The notes under the pieces are model-generated. The model saw only the letters and a list, made by a program, of their open reading frames with translations, had not been told where the DNA came from and searched no databases. Of a stretch of DNA of 24,446 bases, positions 7,922-13,940 are shown in pieces (the first letter of the stretch is position 1; every line of letters starts with the position of its first letter). The position numbers and the translations under genes were made by a program. Location of the stretch: positions 1 through 24,446 of IMG/VR virus record IMGVR_UViG_3300037840_000211; one strand, 5' to 3'. Source of the DNA: a virus.

Positions 7922-8439
7922 TGCCGACCCCCTACCGCCACTTCCGCTGCTCCGACGACCTATGGAAAGCGGCCGATGAGATAGCGCACAAGACCGAGAC
8001 CACGGTGTCAGGCCTCATCATCGACTACCTGACAGCTCTGACCTCGGGGACGATCGAACCTCTAAGTCACGCTCAGAGAGAAGGGGCGGCGGCCACGATG
8101 GACCGAGAGACCTGGGAGAGCATCCGGACTGCGGCCGCTAAGGCGATCACCCACGAGGTCCACATGGCCGTCAGGGGGGCGCTCCTGCACATGGACAACC
8201 CGCTTCCAAGGAGAGCGGTGGCGAAGACTTCTAGGGCCATAGTCCCCGAGGTGAACATCCCCCGCCCTGTGCGCGAGCCGGCGAGGCGGCCCAAGAAGGA
8301 AGCCGGGGCACCGATCGACCCCGCCAAGTGCAAGCACGAGGAGTTCCGCCAGCGCAAGCTCCAGTTCGCGACGCTCTGCACCTGCGGGGCCATCAAGAGC
8401 GAGACCGGGTGGAAGCTGCCGAAGAGGGTGACGAAGTGA
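7921..8439 (+). CDS. Ribbon-helix-helix-like protein with C-terminal metal-binding motif
   Basis: ATG 7921 overlaps the preceding stop by one base, giving 172 residues. Residues 5-42 (YRHFRCSDDLWKAADEIAH, then VSGLIIDYL) fit a ribbon-helix-helix DNA-binding domain: one strand and two helices with a Thr/Ser turn. A middle helical part and a basic Pro-rich linker lead to C137-x-H139 and C153-x-C155, a likely metal site. It may be a phage transcription regulator, but no operator can be assigned. Confidence 0.7.
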   Translation: MPTPYRHFRCSDDLWKAADEIAHKTETTVSGLIIDYLTALTSGTIEPLSHAQREGAAATMDRETWESIRTAAAKAITHEVHMAVRGALLHMDNPLPRRAVAKTSRAIVPEVNIPRPVREPARRPKKEAGAPIDPAKCKHEEFRQRKLQFATLCTCGAIKSETGWKLPKRVTK

Positions 8440-8789
8440 GCGAGCCTGCCGCGTGGTCCAAGATCCCGCCGATGGTCTGTAAGGGCCTTTGCGCCGAATC
8501 CTGTGGGCCCATTGACGCCAGCCCTCAAGAGAAAGCCCTGCTCGCCATGAGGGGTATACAGCTAGCTCCTATCGCGGAGGCGGTTACCACCATCCTCCTG
8601 GGCGGCGACTTTTACTGTCCAGCCCTCAAGGATGGCCGCTGCACCGTTTATGACGTGCGCCCAACCGTCTGCCGGCTGTGGGGCGTCGTAGAGGGGATGC
8701 CGTGCCCCTGGGGGTGCGAGCCGGAAGGCGGGAGGCTCCCCGACATGATCGGCCAAGCCATCCTCGCTAACTCGCTGAATGAGCCATGA
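8436..8789 (+). CDS. YkgJ-family cysteine-cluster protein (putative zinc/iron-chelating)
   Basis: The start is GTG 8436 (GTGA overlap), preceded by GAGGG; the product has 117 residues. Cysteines at 15, 19, 23, 61, 69, 79, 90 and 94 form the family pattern, most recognisably CPALKDGRCTVYDVRPTVCR followed by LWG. Known family members bind iron-sulfur or zinc clusters, but their biochemical role is unclear. It is co-transcribed with a ribbon-helix-helix protein and a membrane protein. Such proteins are occasional passengers in phage genomes. Confidence 0.85.
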   Translation: MSEPAAWSKIPPMVCKGLCAESCGPIDASPQEKALLAMRGIQLAPIAEAVTTILLGGDFYCPALKDGRCTVYDVRPTVCRLWGVVEGMPCPWGCEPEGGRLPDMIGQAILANSLNEP

Positions 8790-9028
8790 TCCTCTACGCC
8801 GGCCTCCTTGTGCTGCTCTACCCCCTGTTCCTGCTCGGGGTCTTCATGGCGAGCTTCATGGCCGCCGCCGCAGGGCACTACTGGTTGGCCTTTATCTATT
8901 GGGGCCTCACCGCGCTGTTCACGCCTTGGTTCCGCAACCCGGCCTACAAGAGCGCCTTGGGCTGGGTGCTCGGGCTACAGGGGTGCGCGCTGTTCGTGAC
9001 GGGGCTGGTGGCGGCTCTAGCGAAGTAA
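8786..9028 (+). CDS. Small membrane protein, about three transmembrane segments
   Basis: This 80-residue protein has an ATGA overlap with the YkgJ-like gene. Hydrophobic stretches lie at about 2-28, 31-48 and 57-78, separated by short polar loops (AGHYW, FRNPAYKS). The size and topology would suit a holin-like or inner-membrane protein, but there is no adjacent endolysin and no family is recognised. It is the last gene before a strong hairpin. Confidence 0.7.
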   Translation: MILYAGLLVLLYPLFLLGVFMASFMAAAAGHYWLAFIYWGLTALFTPWFRNPAYKSALGWVLGLQGCALFVTGLVAALAK

Positions 9029-9035
9029 TGGGAGA

Positions 9036-9056
9036 GGGGGACCCCCGAGGTCCCCC
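9036..9056. terminator. GC-rich hairpin, likely bidirectional terminator
   Basis: GGGGGACC-CCCGA-GGTCCCCC is a perfect 8-bp stem with a 5-base loop, just after the stop of the 8786-9028 gene. Neither side carries a long U tract. It also lies downstream of the leftward tRNA transcript, so it could end both. Confidence 0.65.
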
Positions 9057-9213
9057 CTTCCCCTTGCTCGTCGGCGACCCTTCCCTCTGTCCCTAAGCCG
9101 GCCCTCTATCGGTTCGGGCAACCGGCCTGCAACGTTGCGCTCGGGGAGCTGGCAGGACACCCGTCTAGCTGGGGGACTTCATCGGGAGTGGGTCTATCTA
9201 TGGGAGTCTTCTG
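9057..9213. other. Non-coding spacer with small dyads
   Basis: I see no credible gene here. It contains the hairpin CGGTT-CGGGC-AACCG at 9110-9124 and the perfect palindrome GCAACGTTGC at 9129-9138. It is the 3' flank of the tRNA on the minus strand and the trailer of the rightward operon on the plus strand. Confidence 0.5.
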
Positions 9214-9288
9214 TGGTGGCGGGGGCCAGGAATCGAACCTGAGACTCAGGGTTATGAGCCCAACGAGTTGCCACTACTCCACACCGCT
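9214..9288 (-). tRNA. tRNA-Met (anticodon CAT), initiator-like but irregular
   Basis: The minus strand reads D-arm GAGT-AGTGGCA-ACTC, anticodon loop CTCATAA with CAT at 9256-9254, and T-arm TCAGG-TTCGATT-CCTGG. The 3' end has an encoded CCA (9216-9214). The acceptor 5' side AGCGGTG pairs with CCCCGCC, with a U-C mismatch at pair 6 and an unpaired A-C at position 1:72, a feature known from bacterial initiator tRNAs. One extra base lies between T-arm and acceptor, and the anticodon stem has a mismatch. It sits at the end of the leftward small-gene operon. It may be functional or decaying. Confidence 0.75.
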
Positions 9289-9331
9289 ATCACCTGTGAT
9301 CTTGCCACGGCGGAGCTGCGCCGTCAAGCAC

Positions 9332-9397
9332 CTAGAGAATCCAGATCACCAGGGCGATGGCAACCAGCACCAAGACGATGGGGACGAGGTAGCGCAT
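9332..9397 (-). CDS. Single-span membrane micropeptide (21 residues)
   Basis: MRYLVPIVLVLVAIALVIWIL is almost entirely one transmembrane helix after a positively charged start. Its ATG overlaps the stop of the two-span gene upstream (ATGA), the usual coupling in this genome, which is the main reason to call so short a frame. It is the last reading frame before the tRNA. A small membrane accessory to its neighbour, perhaps in lysis, is inference only. Confidence 0.45.
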   Translation of the reverse strand: MRYLVPIVLVLVAIALVIWIL

Positions 9398-9591
9398 CAG
9401 AAGGCGAACAACAAGCCGACACTGACCAGGAACAGGACCAGCACCAGGAGGACCCCCGTCGCCCAGAAGTTGGCCCGGCCGTAGGCGCTCAGGCCGAGGA
9501 TGGCGGCGATGACGCAGGTGAAGGCGGCCAACAGGAAGCAGACCTGAGCGAGGCTGATGTTGGCGGCGGTGAGAGTGGCGAGGAAGTGCAT
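9397..9591 (-). CDS. Two-span membrane protein (holin-like size)
   Basis: The product has 64 residues from ATG 9591, with GGGGG 5 bases upstream. An upstream in-frame ATG at 9675 would overlap the zinc-protein gene and lacks support. Transmembrane segments lie at about 14-35 and 42-63, joined by a polar turn (AYGRANFW). The family is not recognised. The size and topology resemble class II holins, but the nearest lytic domain is 9 kb away, so the role is open. Confidence 0.6.
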   Translation of the reverse strand: MHFLATLTAANISLAQVCFLLAAFTCVIAAILGLSAYGRANFWATGVLLVLVLFLVSVGLLFAF

Positions 9592-9602
9592 GGTTCCCCC
9601 TT

Positions 9603-9797
9603 TCAGGGCTGGTGGTGCTTGCGCTCTGTGGCGCTCGAGATGAGGACACGCAGCATCGCCGTGCAGGAGGTACACAGCCGGCGCCGGAGCTCGGTCTTAC
9701 CATCGACGACTATTACTATCCTGCGCGTCTTGAGGTCGTCCTCACCGCAGATGGCACAGCGCGGGCGGCGGTGCTGGTGCTTATGGGGTCTCGGCAT
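9603..9797 (-). CDS. Small zinc-ribbon-like protein
   Basis: This 64-residue protein starts at ATG 9797, overlapping the upstream gene by 17 bases. The basic N-terminus (MPRPHKHQHRRPR) leads into C14-x-x-C17 and C42-x-x-C45, separated by a predicted beta hairpin, a simple zinc-ribbon layout. It could bind nucleic acid or act as a small regulator. No close family is recognised. Confidence 0.65.
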   Translation of the reverse strand: MPRPHKHQHRRPRCAICGEDDLKTRRIVIVVDGKTELRRRLCTSCTAMLRVLISSATERKHHQP

Positions 9798-10041
9798 GAA
9801 GCTCGATGGTGAACCAATGGCTGACCCCGCAGACGTCGCAGGTCACAGCCTGTTCCTCTCGGGGGACGTCCCTCTCGGGAACAGGGATCACGAGCAGGAT
9901 CTCAGCGCCGCAATCGCAGTGAAGGAGTACGCCCTCGGGGGTGCTCTCAGCACCAACCAGGCCCATGTCAGTTACCCGAGCCGGGACGGGGCCGGTGACG
10001 GGGTTCGGCTTCCCGGCCCAGCGCGTGAGCAGAAACCCCAA
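9781..10041 (-). CDS. Small protein with paired cysteine motifs (zinc-ribbon-like)
   Basis: The product has 86 residues from TTG 10041, chosen because GAGGG lies 5 bases upstream and no better start is available. C42-x-C44 (LHCDCGAEILLVI) and C68-x-x-C71 (VTCDVCGVSHWF) are separated by a beta-rich acidic loop, consistent with a zinc ribbon. The function is unknown. It is in the leftward small-gene operon. Confidence 0.6.
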   Translation of the reverse strand: MGFLLTRWAGKPNPVTGPVPARVTDMGLVGAESTPEGVLLHCDCGAEILLVIPVPERDVPREEQAVTCDVCGVSHWFTIELHAETP

Positions 10042-10047
10042 AAACCC

Positions 10048-10377
10048 TCACTGCCCCGGCTCAGGACCTAGTACGGCTTCCGCCAGCTCAGCCAGCGCAG
10101 TGAACTGACGGCCGTAGGGGGCTGGCTCGGTCCACAGCCTCGCCAGTTTCAGTAGCGCCGGTGCCGCGTTGCCAAGTACGCAAAGGGCTTCAAGCTGGGA
10201 CTGAGGCAGGTCCACTCGAGGTTGGTGCTCGGTAAGGAAGCTGAACCCGCCCGTAGCTAACACTTCAGCGACACGTTCCCTCCTGCTTGGGGACCAGTCG
10301 GTACGCAGGCGCAAGGGGAGGGCCTTCTCTGCGGCCTCTAGGGCAGCTAGGGCCTCGGCTACGCGGTCAGGGGTCAC
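10048..10377 (-). CDS. Hypothetical protein
   Basis: This 109-residue protein starts at GTG 10377, overlapping the deoxyribosyltransferase-like stop (GTGA); GTG 10392 is also in frame. It is rich in Ala and Leu and predicted helical (VAEALAALEAAEKALPLRL; LEALCVLGNAAPALLKLAR). No catalytic motif is visible and the family is not recognised. Coupling to its neighbour supports it as a gene. Confidence 0.65.
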   Translation of the reverse strand: MTPDRVAEALAALEAAEKALPLRLRTDWSPSRRERVAEVLATGGFSFLTEHQPRVDLPQSQLEALCVLGNAAPALLKLARLWTEPAPYGRQFTALAELAEAVLGPEPGQ

Positions 10378-10826
10378 GACGCGGCCAACCACGAAAGCAA
10401 CTGAGCCACGTCGGGCAGCACGGCATCATGGAGCTTATACATCAACTCCGGTGTCACAATCGGCCCGTCGAGGAGCACTGCGGTGCGCTTACCCATCCCA
10501 GCCATCCAGCCGATCTCGTCGTGTGCGGAGCGCCCGCAGGGTAGGACCAAAACGCCGGTATCGGCTCGGGTCATGGCGTCGAGGTCATTGTGAAAGCCCT
10601 CTACCGAGAGCGGGTGGTCTAGCCCTCGGATGTACTCGCGTGCGTCGACTTCCTGTTTTTCGATTGAGAACGAGGGCATGACGCTCTGCCATGCGAACCC
10701 GGTCTTGCCGGGTCCCGGGTTGCGGAAGTCGTAGCAGTCGATACCAGCGTCACGGATCGCGGCAACGACGACGGGGTGAGCCGGGCAACGCCACGAACTG
10801 GCGACGTAGACATACTTGGCGCTCAC
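10374..10826 (-). CDS. Nucleoside 2-deoxyribosyltransferase-like protein
   Basis: The product has 150 residues from GTG 10826 (GTGA overlap). The strand YVYVASSWR, the motif TGVLVLPCGRSAHDEIGWM and KRTAVLLDG, then PELMY, match the nucleoside 2-deoxyribosyltransferase / DUF4406-like fold. E104 is the expected nucleophile in the S-A-H-x-E context. Known enzymes transfer deoxyribose between bases in nucleoside salvage. Some phage members may serve in making unusual nucleotides or in defence evasion. That role here is inference. Confidence 0.75.
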   Translation of the reverse strand: MSAKYVYVASSWRCPAHPVVVAAIRDAGIDCYDFRNPGPGKTGFAWQSVMPSFSIEKQEVDAREYIRGLDHPLSVEGFHNDLDAMTRADTGVLVLPCGRSAHDEIGWMAGMGKRTAVLLDGPIVTPELMYKLHDAVLPDVAQLLSWLAAS

Positions 10827-11293
10827 GCCTGCACCTCATCAAAGGTAGCCAGAGCGGCCCGAGTGGCGTTCCTGGCCTCCTCTCTTTTCCTGTGAATCGA
10901 ACTAAGACCCGCGTCACGTAGACGCTGTTCCAATCGCGCCGCCTCGACTACTTCAAGCGCCTTGGCGTAGCGCGGCAGCAACTCCCTGAGCTCTGCTTTC
11001 TTGGTGGCGAGCTTCGCCTCGTAGTGTTCCTGCGTCATACTCTCCATGCCGTCATTGACGCGGAGATGGCCCGAGCGACCCCGGCCTTTGAAGCGGTTGA
11101 AACCCACTATGTCGTCGCGTAGCCGCTGAACGGCCTTTTCGTCGGTGGGGTCGATGTGGAAACGAGCTAGCCACCCGTCCCGCTCCAGACGAAGGTCTTT
11201 CAGCTCCTGCCTCAGTTTGGCCCGGTCCTCTCGCTCCTCCTCCAGGTCGTGGAGAAGGTAACTATGACCCGGCACTGCACAAGCCTCGCTCAC
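10823..11293 (-). CDS. Coiled-coil hypothetical protein
   Basis: The product has 156 residues from GTG 11293 (GTGA overlap). Two long charged helices are evident: residues about 16-45 (DLEEEREDRAKLRQELKDL region) and 88-145 (HYEAKLATKKAELRELL region), with heptad-like spacing. No enzyme motif is seen. The RFKGRGRSGHLRVND segment between them is Gly/Arg-rich. The function is unknown. Confidence 0.65.
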   Translation of the reverse strand: MSEACAVPGHSYLLHDLEEEREDRAKLRQELKDLRLERDGWLARFHIDPTDEKAVQRLRDDIVGFNRFKGRGRSGHLRVNDGMESMTQEHYEAKLATKKAELRELLPRYAKALEVVEAARLEQRLRDAGLSSIHRKREEARNATRAALATFDEVQA

Positions 11294-11541
11294 CGCCCCG
11301 TCACCCTGTCCAGGTTCGCCAGAGCATTGTCCAGGTTCGCCAAGGCATTGTCCAGCCTCACCAGAGCCGGGATGTCGAAGCCCTTTGATTTCAGGTTGCG
11401 GACCGCGGCGATCACCTCTTGCTGAGCGCGGTACTCAGCCCAAGGCACTGACTGGTCCGCGAGGCCGGCGCAGGTGTGACATTGATAGGGGACGAAGCCA
11501 TGAACGCAGATCGCGAGCTCAGTCGTGTGGACGGCGGTCAT
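11290..11541 (-). CDS. Small protein with CxH/CxxC motif and heptad repeats
   Basis: This 83-residue protein starts at ATG 11541 (ATGA overlap). C12-x-H14 and C21-x-x-C24 form a compact metal site near the N-terminus. The C-terminus carries a 7-residue repeat (RLDNALAN-LDNALAN-LD) encoded by tandem 21-base DNA repeats and predicted to extend a coiled coil. The same CxH...CxxC arrangement recurs in other proteins of this window. Confidence 0.6.
   Translation of the reverse strand: MTAVHTTELAICVHGFVPYQCHTCAGLADQSVPWAEYRAQQEVIAAVRNLKSKGFDIPALVRLDNALANLDNALANLDRVTGR
11308..11370 (-). repeat. 21-base tandem repeat, two exact-like copies and one degenerate
   Basis: On the plus strand, two 21-base units (11308-11328 and 11329-11349), each starting GTCCAGGTTCGCCA, differ by two bases. 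A third, 11350-11370, matches at 16 of 21 positions. Each unit encodes seven residues of the coiled-coil tail, so copy number can change without a frameshift. Confidence 0.8.
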
Positions 11542-11888
11542 GGCTTGCCACCCTGCGCGTGGTCCAAGTGGTCCAGCGCGTTTACCAGCACCTCGTCACC
11601 CATCCTGTCGAACGAGCCACGTCGCGTCCGCGCCGCCCCGGCAACCTCCAAGAGCGCCAGGTACTCGTCCTCGGGTAATCGGGTTACGGAAAGCTCAAGG
11701 GCCCTGGCGTCTACCACCATCGTGAGCGCATCATCTAGCTTGCTGAGGATGGCTCTGAGGTTCCTTCTGTTAGAGCCAAAGCGGTTGAGATCGCCGACAG
11801 CGGTGGCCCGATTGCAGGTTGCTACTTCTTGGGCGGCCTCTTCAATGAGCCAATCAAGAACCTCGCGGCTGCTACGTTCGGGGGTCAC
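11538..11888 (-). CDS. Hypothetical helical protein
   Basis: The product has 116 residues from GTG 11888 (GTGA overlap) with mostly helical character (REVLDWLIEEAAQEVA; LRAILSKLDDALTMVV). No recognised domain, membrane segment or cysteine cluster is visible. It sits in the chain of overlapping leftward genes between 12202 and 9332. Confidence 0.6.
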   Translation of the reverse strand: MTPERSSREVLDWLIEEAAQEVATCNRATAVGDLNRFGSNRRNLRAILSKLDDALTMVVDARALELSVTRLPEDEYLALLEVAGAARTRRGSFDRMGDEVLVNALDHLDHAQGGKP

Positions 11889-12202
11889 TTCTTCAGCCCC
11901 GCGTGCTCGGCCCAGGCCATGACGGCATCGTGAAGCGGGAACTCGTAGAACAATGCCCCACAGGAGCAGCCGGCGACGCTGTTCGTATTATCGTGAGCGG
12001 CAACGGCGCGCGTGAGGCGGTGCTCAACGTCGACTAGGCGGTAGCGGTGCGAGCTGGTCGGTGCCTGGACAGTGACCTCGGCCAAAGCGGGGAGCACCAG
12101 GAGGAACTCTTCCACCGCGGGGAACATAGCTCCCAACCACGGCCCCCACGAACCATCATCGGCGTGGAACTCACTGCACTCCAGTCGCCGCCCGTCGCTC
12201 AT
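11885..12202 (-). CDS. Hypothetical protein
   Basis: The product has 105 residues from ATG 12202 (ATGA overlap with the ribbon-helix-helix gene). Trp- and Phe-rich N-terminal part (DDGSWGPWLGAMF) is followed by a beta/alpha region with a paired cysteine (GCSCGALFYEFPLHDAVM). The pattern CSCG...HDAVMAWAEH is seen in other small phage proteins I cannot name. The function is unknown. Confidence 0.6.
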   Translation of the reverse strand: MSDGRRLECSEFHADDGSWGPWLGAMFPAVEEFLLVLPALAEVTVQAPTSSHRYRLVDVEHRLTRAVAAHDNTNSVAGCSCGALFYEFPLHDAVMAWAEHAGLKK

Positions 12203-12573
12203 TTGTCGGCCTCGGGCTTAGCCCCCACGGTCGCGTAGCACGCCGCACACTGGTTGCCGATGCGCCGGTTCACGGGATGGCGACAGGGTTCACGGCGGAC
12301 CTCGGCTAGATCAGCAGCGGCCTTCTTGACCGGAGCGGACTCTCGAACTGAGGACTTGGCCTTCCTGAACTTGGCCTCAGCCCTGCTGCTGGCGAACCCC
12401 GGGTTGACGGGAGGGGTCGGGGTGGCTTTGCGGGGCGGGGGCACCTCAATGGGCGTAGTGTCCCCGATGGCCTCTCGGAGAGCCGCCTGGCAGATCACCG
12501 ACACCGAGGCCAGCCCGGCCCCCTTGACCCGTTCGTAGAGCTTGTCGGGGAGGTAAATGTTCACCCTTGCCAT
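12199..12573 (-). CDS. Ribbon-helix-helix DNA-binding protein with C-terminal metal motif
   Basis: The product has 124 residues from ATG 12573, with GAAAGG upstream. Residues 1-40 (MARVNIYLPDKLYERVK then SVSVICQAALREAIG) are a textbook ribbon-helix-helix (Arc/CopG-type) domain: the strand RVNIYLP sets the DNA-contacting ribbon. A Pro/Lys-rich linker (about 41-95) leads to C97-x-H99 and C109-x-x-C112. It overlaps the end of the broken HNH gene by 13 bases. It is a candidate regulator of the divergent control region at 12906-13485. Confidence 0.8.
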   Translation of the reverse strand: MARVNIYLPDKLYERVKGAGLASVSVICQAALREAIGDTTPIEVPPPRKATPTPPVNPGFASSRAEAKFRKAKSSVRESAPVKKAAADLAEVRREPCRHPVNRRIGNQCAACYATVGAKPEADK

Positions 12574-12905
12574 GCCAGAGCCTTTCGGGCCTCGTTCCCT
12601 CGGATCACGTTCACCGAGTGGGTCACGACCTCCAAGTGGGAGGGGTTTCACACAATGGCGTACCCGACACAGGTGGTCCAACTCCATGCCCTCGGGTACC
12701 GGCCCGACCACTCGTAAGACAACCGGTGCGCGATGACCATCTGAGCCCCACGACCGCCTCCCCCGATCCGTCCGTAGCCACATTGATTGCGAACGGCCAT
12801 CCAGAGCCAGCACCGGCCGAGATGAGGGGCATAGGTCGGCGGAGGGCCTAGCCGATCAACCTTAGGCCAGAACCGATCTGGCAGGGGTGTGAGAGCACGA
12901 GGCAT
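12561..12905 (-). pseudogene. HNH endonuclease broken by two compensating frameshifts
   Basis: Reading from ATG 12905, the first frame gives RFWPKVDRLG, CWLWMAVRNQCGYGRI and AHRLSYE, then stops at 12650-12648. The next block of the HNH domain, VVGPVPEGMELDHLCRVRHC, is in a second frame. The last, NPSHLEVVTHSVNVIRGNE, is back in the first frame, ending at 12561. The whole span is 345 bases, a multiple of three, so one net loss and one net gain of a base fit. The family motif H-R-L-S-Y-E...E-L-D-H-L-C...N-P-x-H-L-E is complete across frames. Assembly error is the alternative. Confidence 0.8.
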
Positions 12906-12911
12906 GTGTAC

Positions 12912-12940
12912 ATGGTAGCAGTGTGTATGGGGATACACAA
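12912..12940 (-). promoter_or_regulatory. Candidate leftward promoter, possibly leaderless
   Basis: On the minus strand, TTGTGT (12940-12935), a 17-base spacer and TACCAT (12917-12912) precede ATG 12905 by only six bases. No ribosome-binding sequence is present, so transcription could start at or near the ATG, a common situation in actinobacteria. Confidence 0.5.
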
Positions 12941-12960
12941 AAGACCCCGCACCCGAGGTC
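12939..12960 (-). terminator. Intrinsic terminator-like hairpin, leftward
   Basis: The minus strand reads GACCTCG-GGTG-CGGGGTC followed by TTTT: a 7-bp stem with one G-T pair and a short T run. It would end transcription entering from 12961-13485, leaving the promoter at 12912-12940 to start afresh. No leftward gene is seen upstream, so a short untranslated RNA is one possibility. Confidence 0.5.
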
Positions 12961-13416
12961 ACGATGGAACGCTGTTAGCGCGCGTGCCCTTGAAGCTCGT
13001 TGGAGGCTTTTTGGCTTGACCGACTCCCGTTTGTGCTGGTCACAGGCTGTTTGTTGTCCTGGAGTGCTAACTATCGGAGATCAGCGGCCCGTCGTGTTCA
13101 TCCTGGCTGCTCATGGCACACGCCCAGCTTGCGCGCCCCCTGTCTTTGTCCATCATTGTCTATTTGTTCTGTCTTGTCCAGTCTTATCTTTGTTTGTCCA
13201 GTCCCGGCTTCGCCTCAGCGTGCTTTTGAGCTCTCACGCTTGGTGACTACAGGTAGGCAAGTCAAAGGCTGCAAACAAGGGCGGCCGAGACTCGCTCAGC
13301 GTTCTCCGGGCGCACTGTCCACCAATGAGCAGGCCAAACTACACGTTTGTAAGTCCCTGTACAAGCATGGTGGCTTTGGCGTGGTGCTGCTCTCTTCTAT
13401 CTGTACACACAAACAC
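12961..13416. other. Non-coding divergent control region with phased TTGTC array
   Basis: I find no gene with a ribosome site and sensible codon use in either strand. The stretch is visibly less GC-rich than its surroundings. The core TTGTC (or one-base variants) starts at 13146, 13156, 13164, 13174, 13184 and 13194, close to one turn of DNA apart, and TTGTCCAGTC is exact at 13174-13183 and 13194-13203. It separates leftward and rightward operons and could hold an operator cluster or a replication origin. Confidence 0.55.
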
Positions 13417-13445
13417 TTGACTATCGCCCATGGTGAGCGTACAAT
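13417..13445 (+). promoter_or_regulatory. Strong sigma-70-type promoter, rightward
   Basis: TTGACT (13417-13422), exactly 17 bases, then TACAAT (13440-13445). It is close to consensus and stands about 40 bases before ATG 13486, with the leader box at 13463-13472 in the predicted 5' untranslated region. Confidence 0.85.
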
Positions 13446-13462
13446 ATGAGTTGTGAGCAGTA

Positions 13463-13472
13463 CCCCTACGAA
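13463..13472 (+). promoter_or_regulatory. Start-associated leader box, copy 2
   Basis: CCCCTACGAA followed by CGAAAGG and ATG at 13486. The box is shared with 14361-14370, 14845-14854 and, on the minus strand, 21911-21902. Confidence 0.75.
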
Positions 13473-13485
13473 CGAAAGGCACAAC

Positions 13486-13692
13486 ATGGCCGAGACCAGC
13501 ACAAACGTGTTTTCGCCCGATGATCTTAGCTTCATTAGGGCCCACGCCAAAGCCTACGCTGGGCACCATCCCCTAGCCGACGAGTACGCGGCTTGGTATG
13601 TCGAGAACTACGCTACGGAAGACGCCGACTGGCAGTATTTGCCGGCGCACTCGAGCGCTTGGCTGTTGTGGCAGGATGCGCGCAATGTCTAA
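13486..13692 (+). CDS. Small hypothetical protein
   Basis: The product has 68 residues from ATG 13486, with AAAGG six bases upstream. A GTG at 13453 is in frame but lies within the leader. The sequence is rich in Ala and aromatic residues (AAWYVENYATEDADWQYLP, then SSAWLLWQDA). It is predicted helical and acidic. It is the first gene of the rightward cassette. The function is unknown. Confidence 0.75.
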   Translation: MAETSTNVFSPDDLSFIRAHAKAYAGHHPLADEYAAWYVENYATEDADWQYLPAHSSAWLLWQDARNV

Positions 13693-13933
13693 CCTCACCA
13701 TCTCGGCCCCCACCTTCCGCCGTCTTCCCCGCGACCCCGGTTGGGTACGGTATGACCCTTACGAGACCCAACACGACGGCACGGTGCTGATCACGGTGCA
13801 TGTTGCCCACGGACAAGACAAGAGCCCACGTTGGGACACTCTCAACCATTACGAGCCCACCTGCGGTTGGTGCTGGCTTGGGTACACACACTCAGAAGCT
13901 GCACATCAGGCAGACCTACCAGCTAGCGCCTAG
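13685..13933 (+). CDS. Small hypothetical protein with CxxC motif
   Basis: The product has 82 residues from ATG 13685, overlapping the previous gene by eight bases; ATG 13676 is an alternative. A Trp-rich beta region (GWVRYDPYETQHDG, VLITVHVAHG) is followed by CGWCW near residue 62. The last three codons, GCT AGC GCC then TAG, are identical to those of the 14009 gene. The function is unknown. Confidence 0.7.
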   Translation: MSNLTISAPTFRRLPRDPGWVRYDPYETQHDGTVLITVHVAHGQDKSPRWDTLNHYEPTCGWCWLGYTHSEAAHQADLPASA

Positions 13934-13934
13934 C
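13922..13934 (+). repeat. Gene-end repeat GCTAGCGCCTAGC, copy 1
   Basis: The 13 bases span the last codons and stop of the 13685 gene. An identical copy spans the end of the 14009 gene at 14294-14306. Confidence 0.85.
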
Positions 13935-13940
13935 GCGTCT

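Noticed and set aside
9110-9138. Second tRNA near 9110
   Set aside because: The CGGTT-CGGGC-AACCG stem resembles a T-arm but no anticodon arm or acceptor pairing could be fitted around it on either strand.
9188-10071. Rightward frames covering the tRNA and zinc-protein genes
   Set aside because: They read through the tRNA and opposite clearly better leftward genes with overlapping starts and stops.
12923-13449. Rightward frames across the control region
   Set aside because: No ribosome sites, odd composition (many Cys, Ser, Leu, Val), and promoter and repeat elements inside them.
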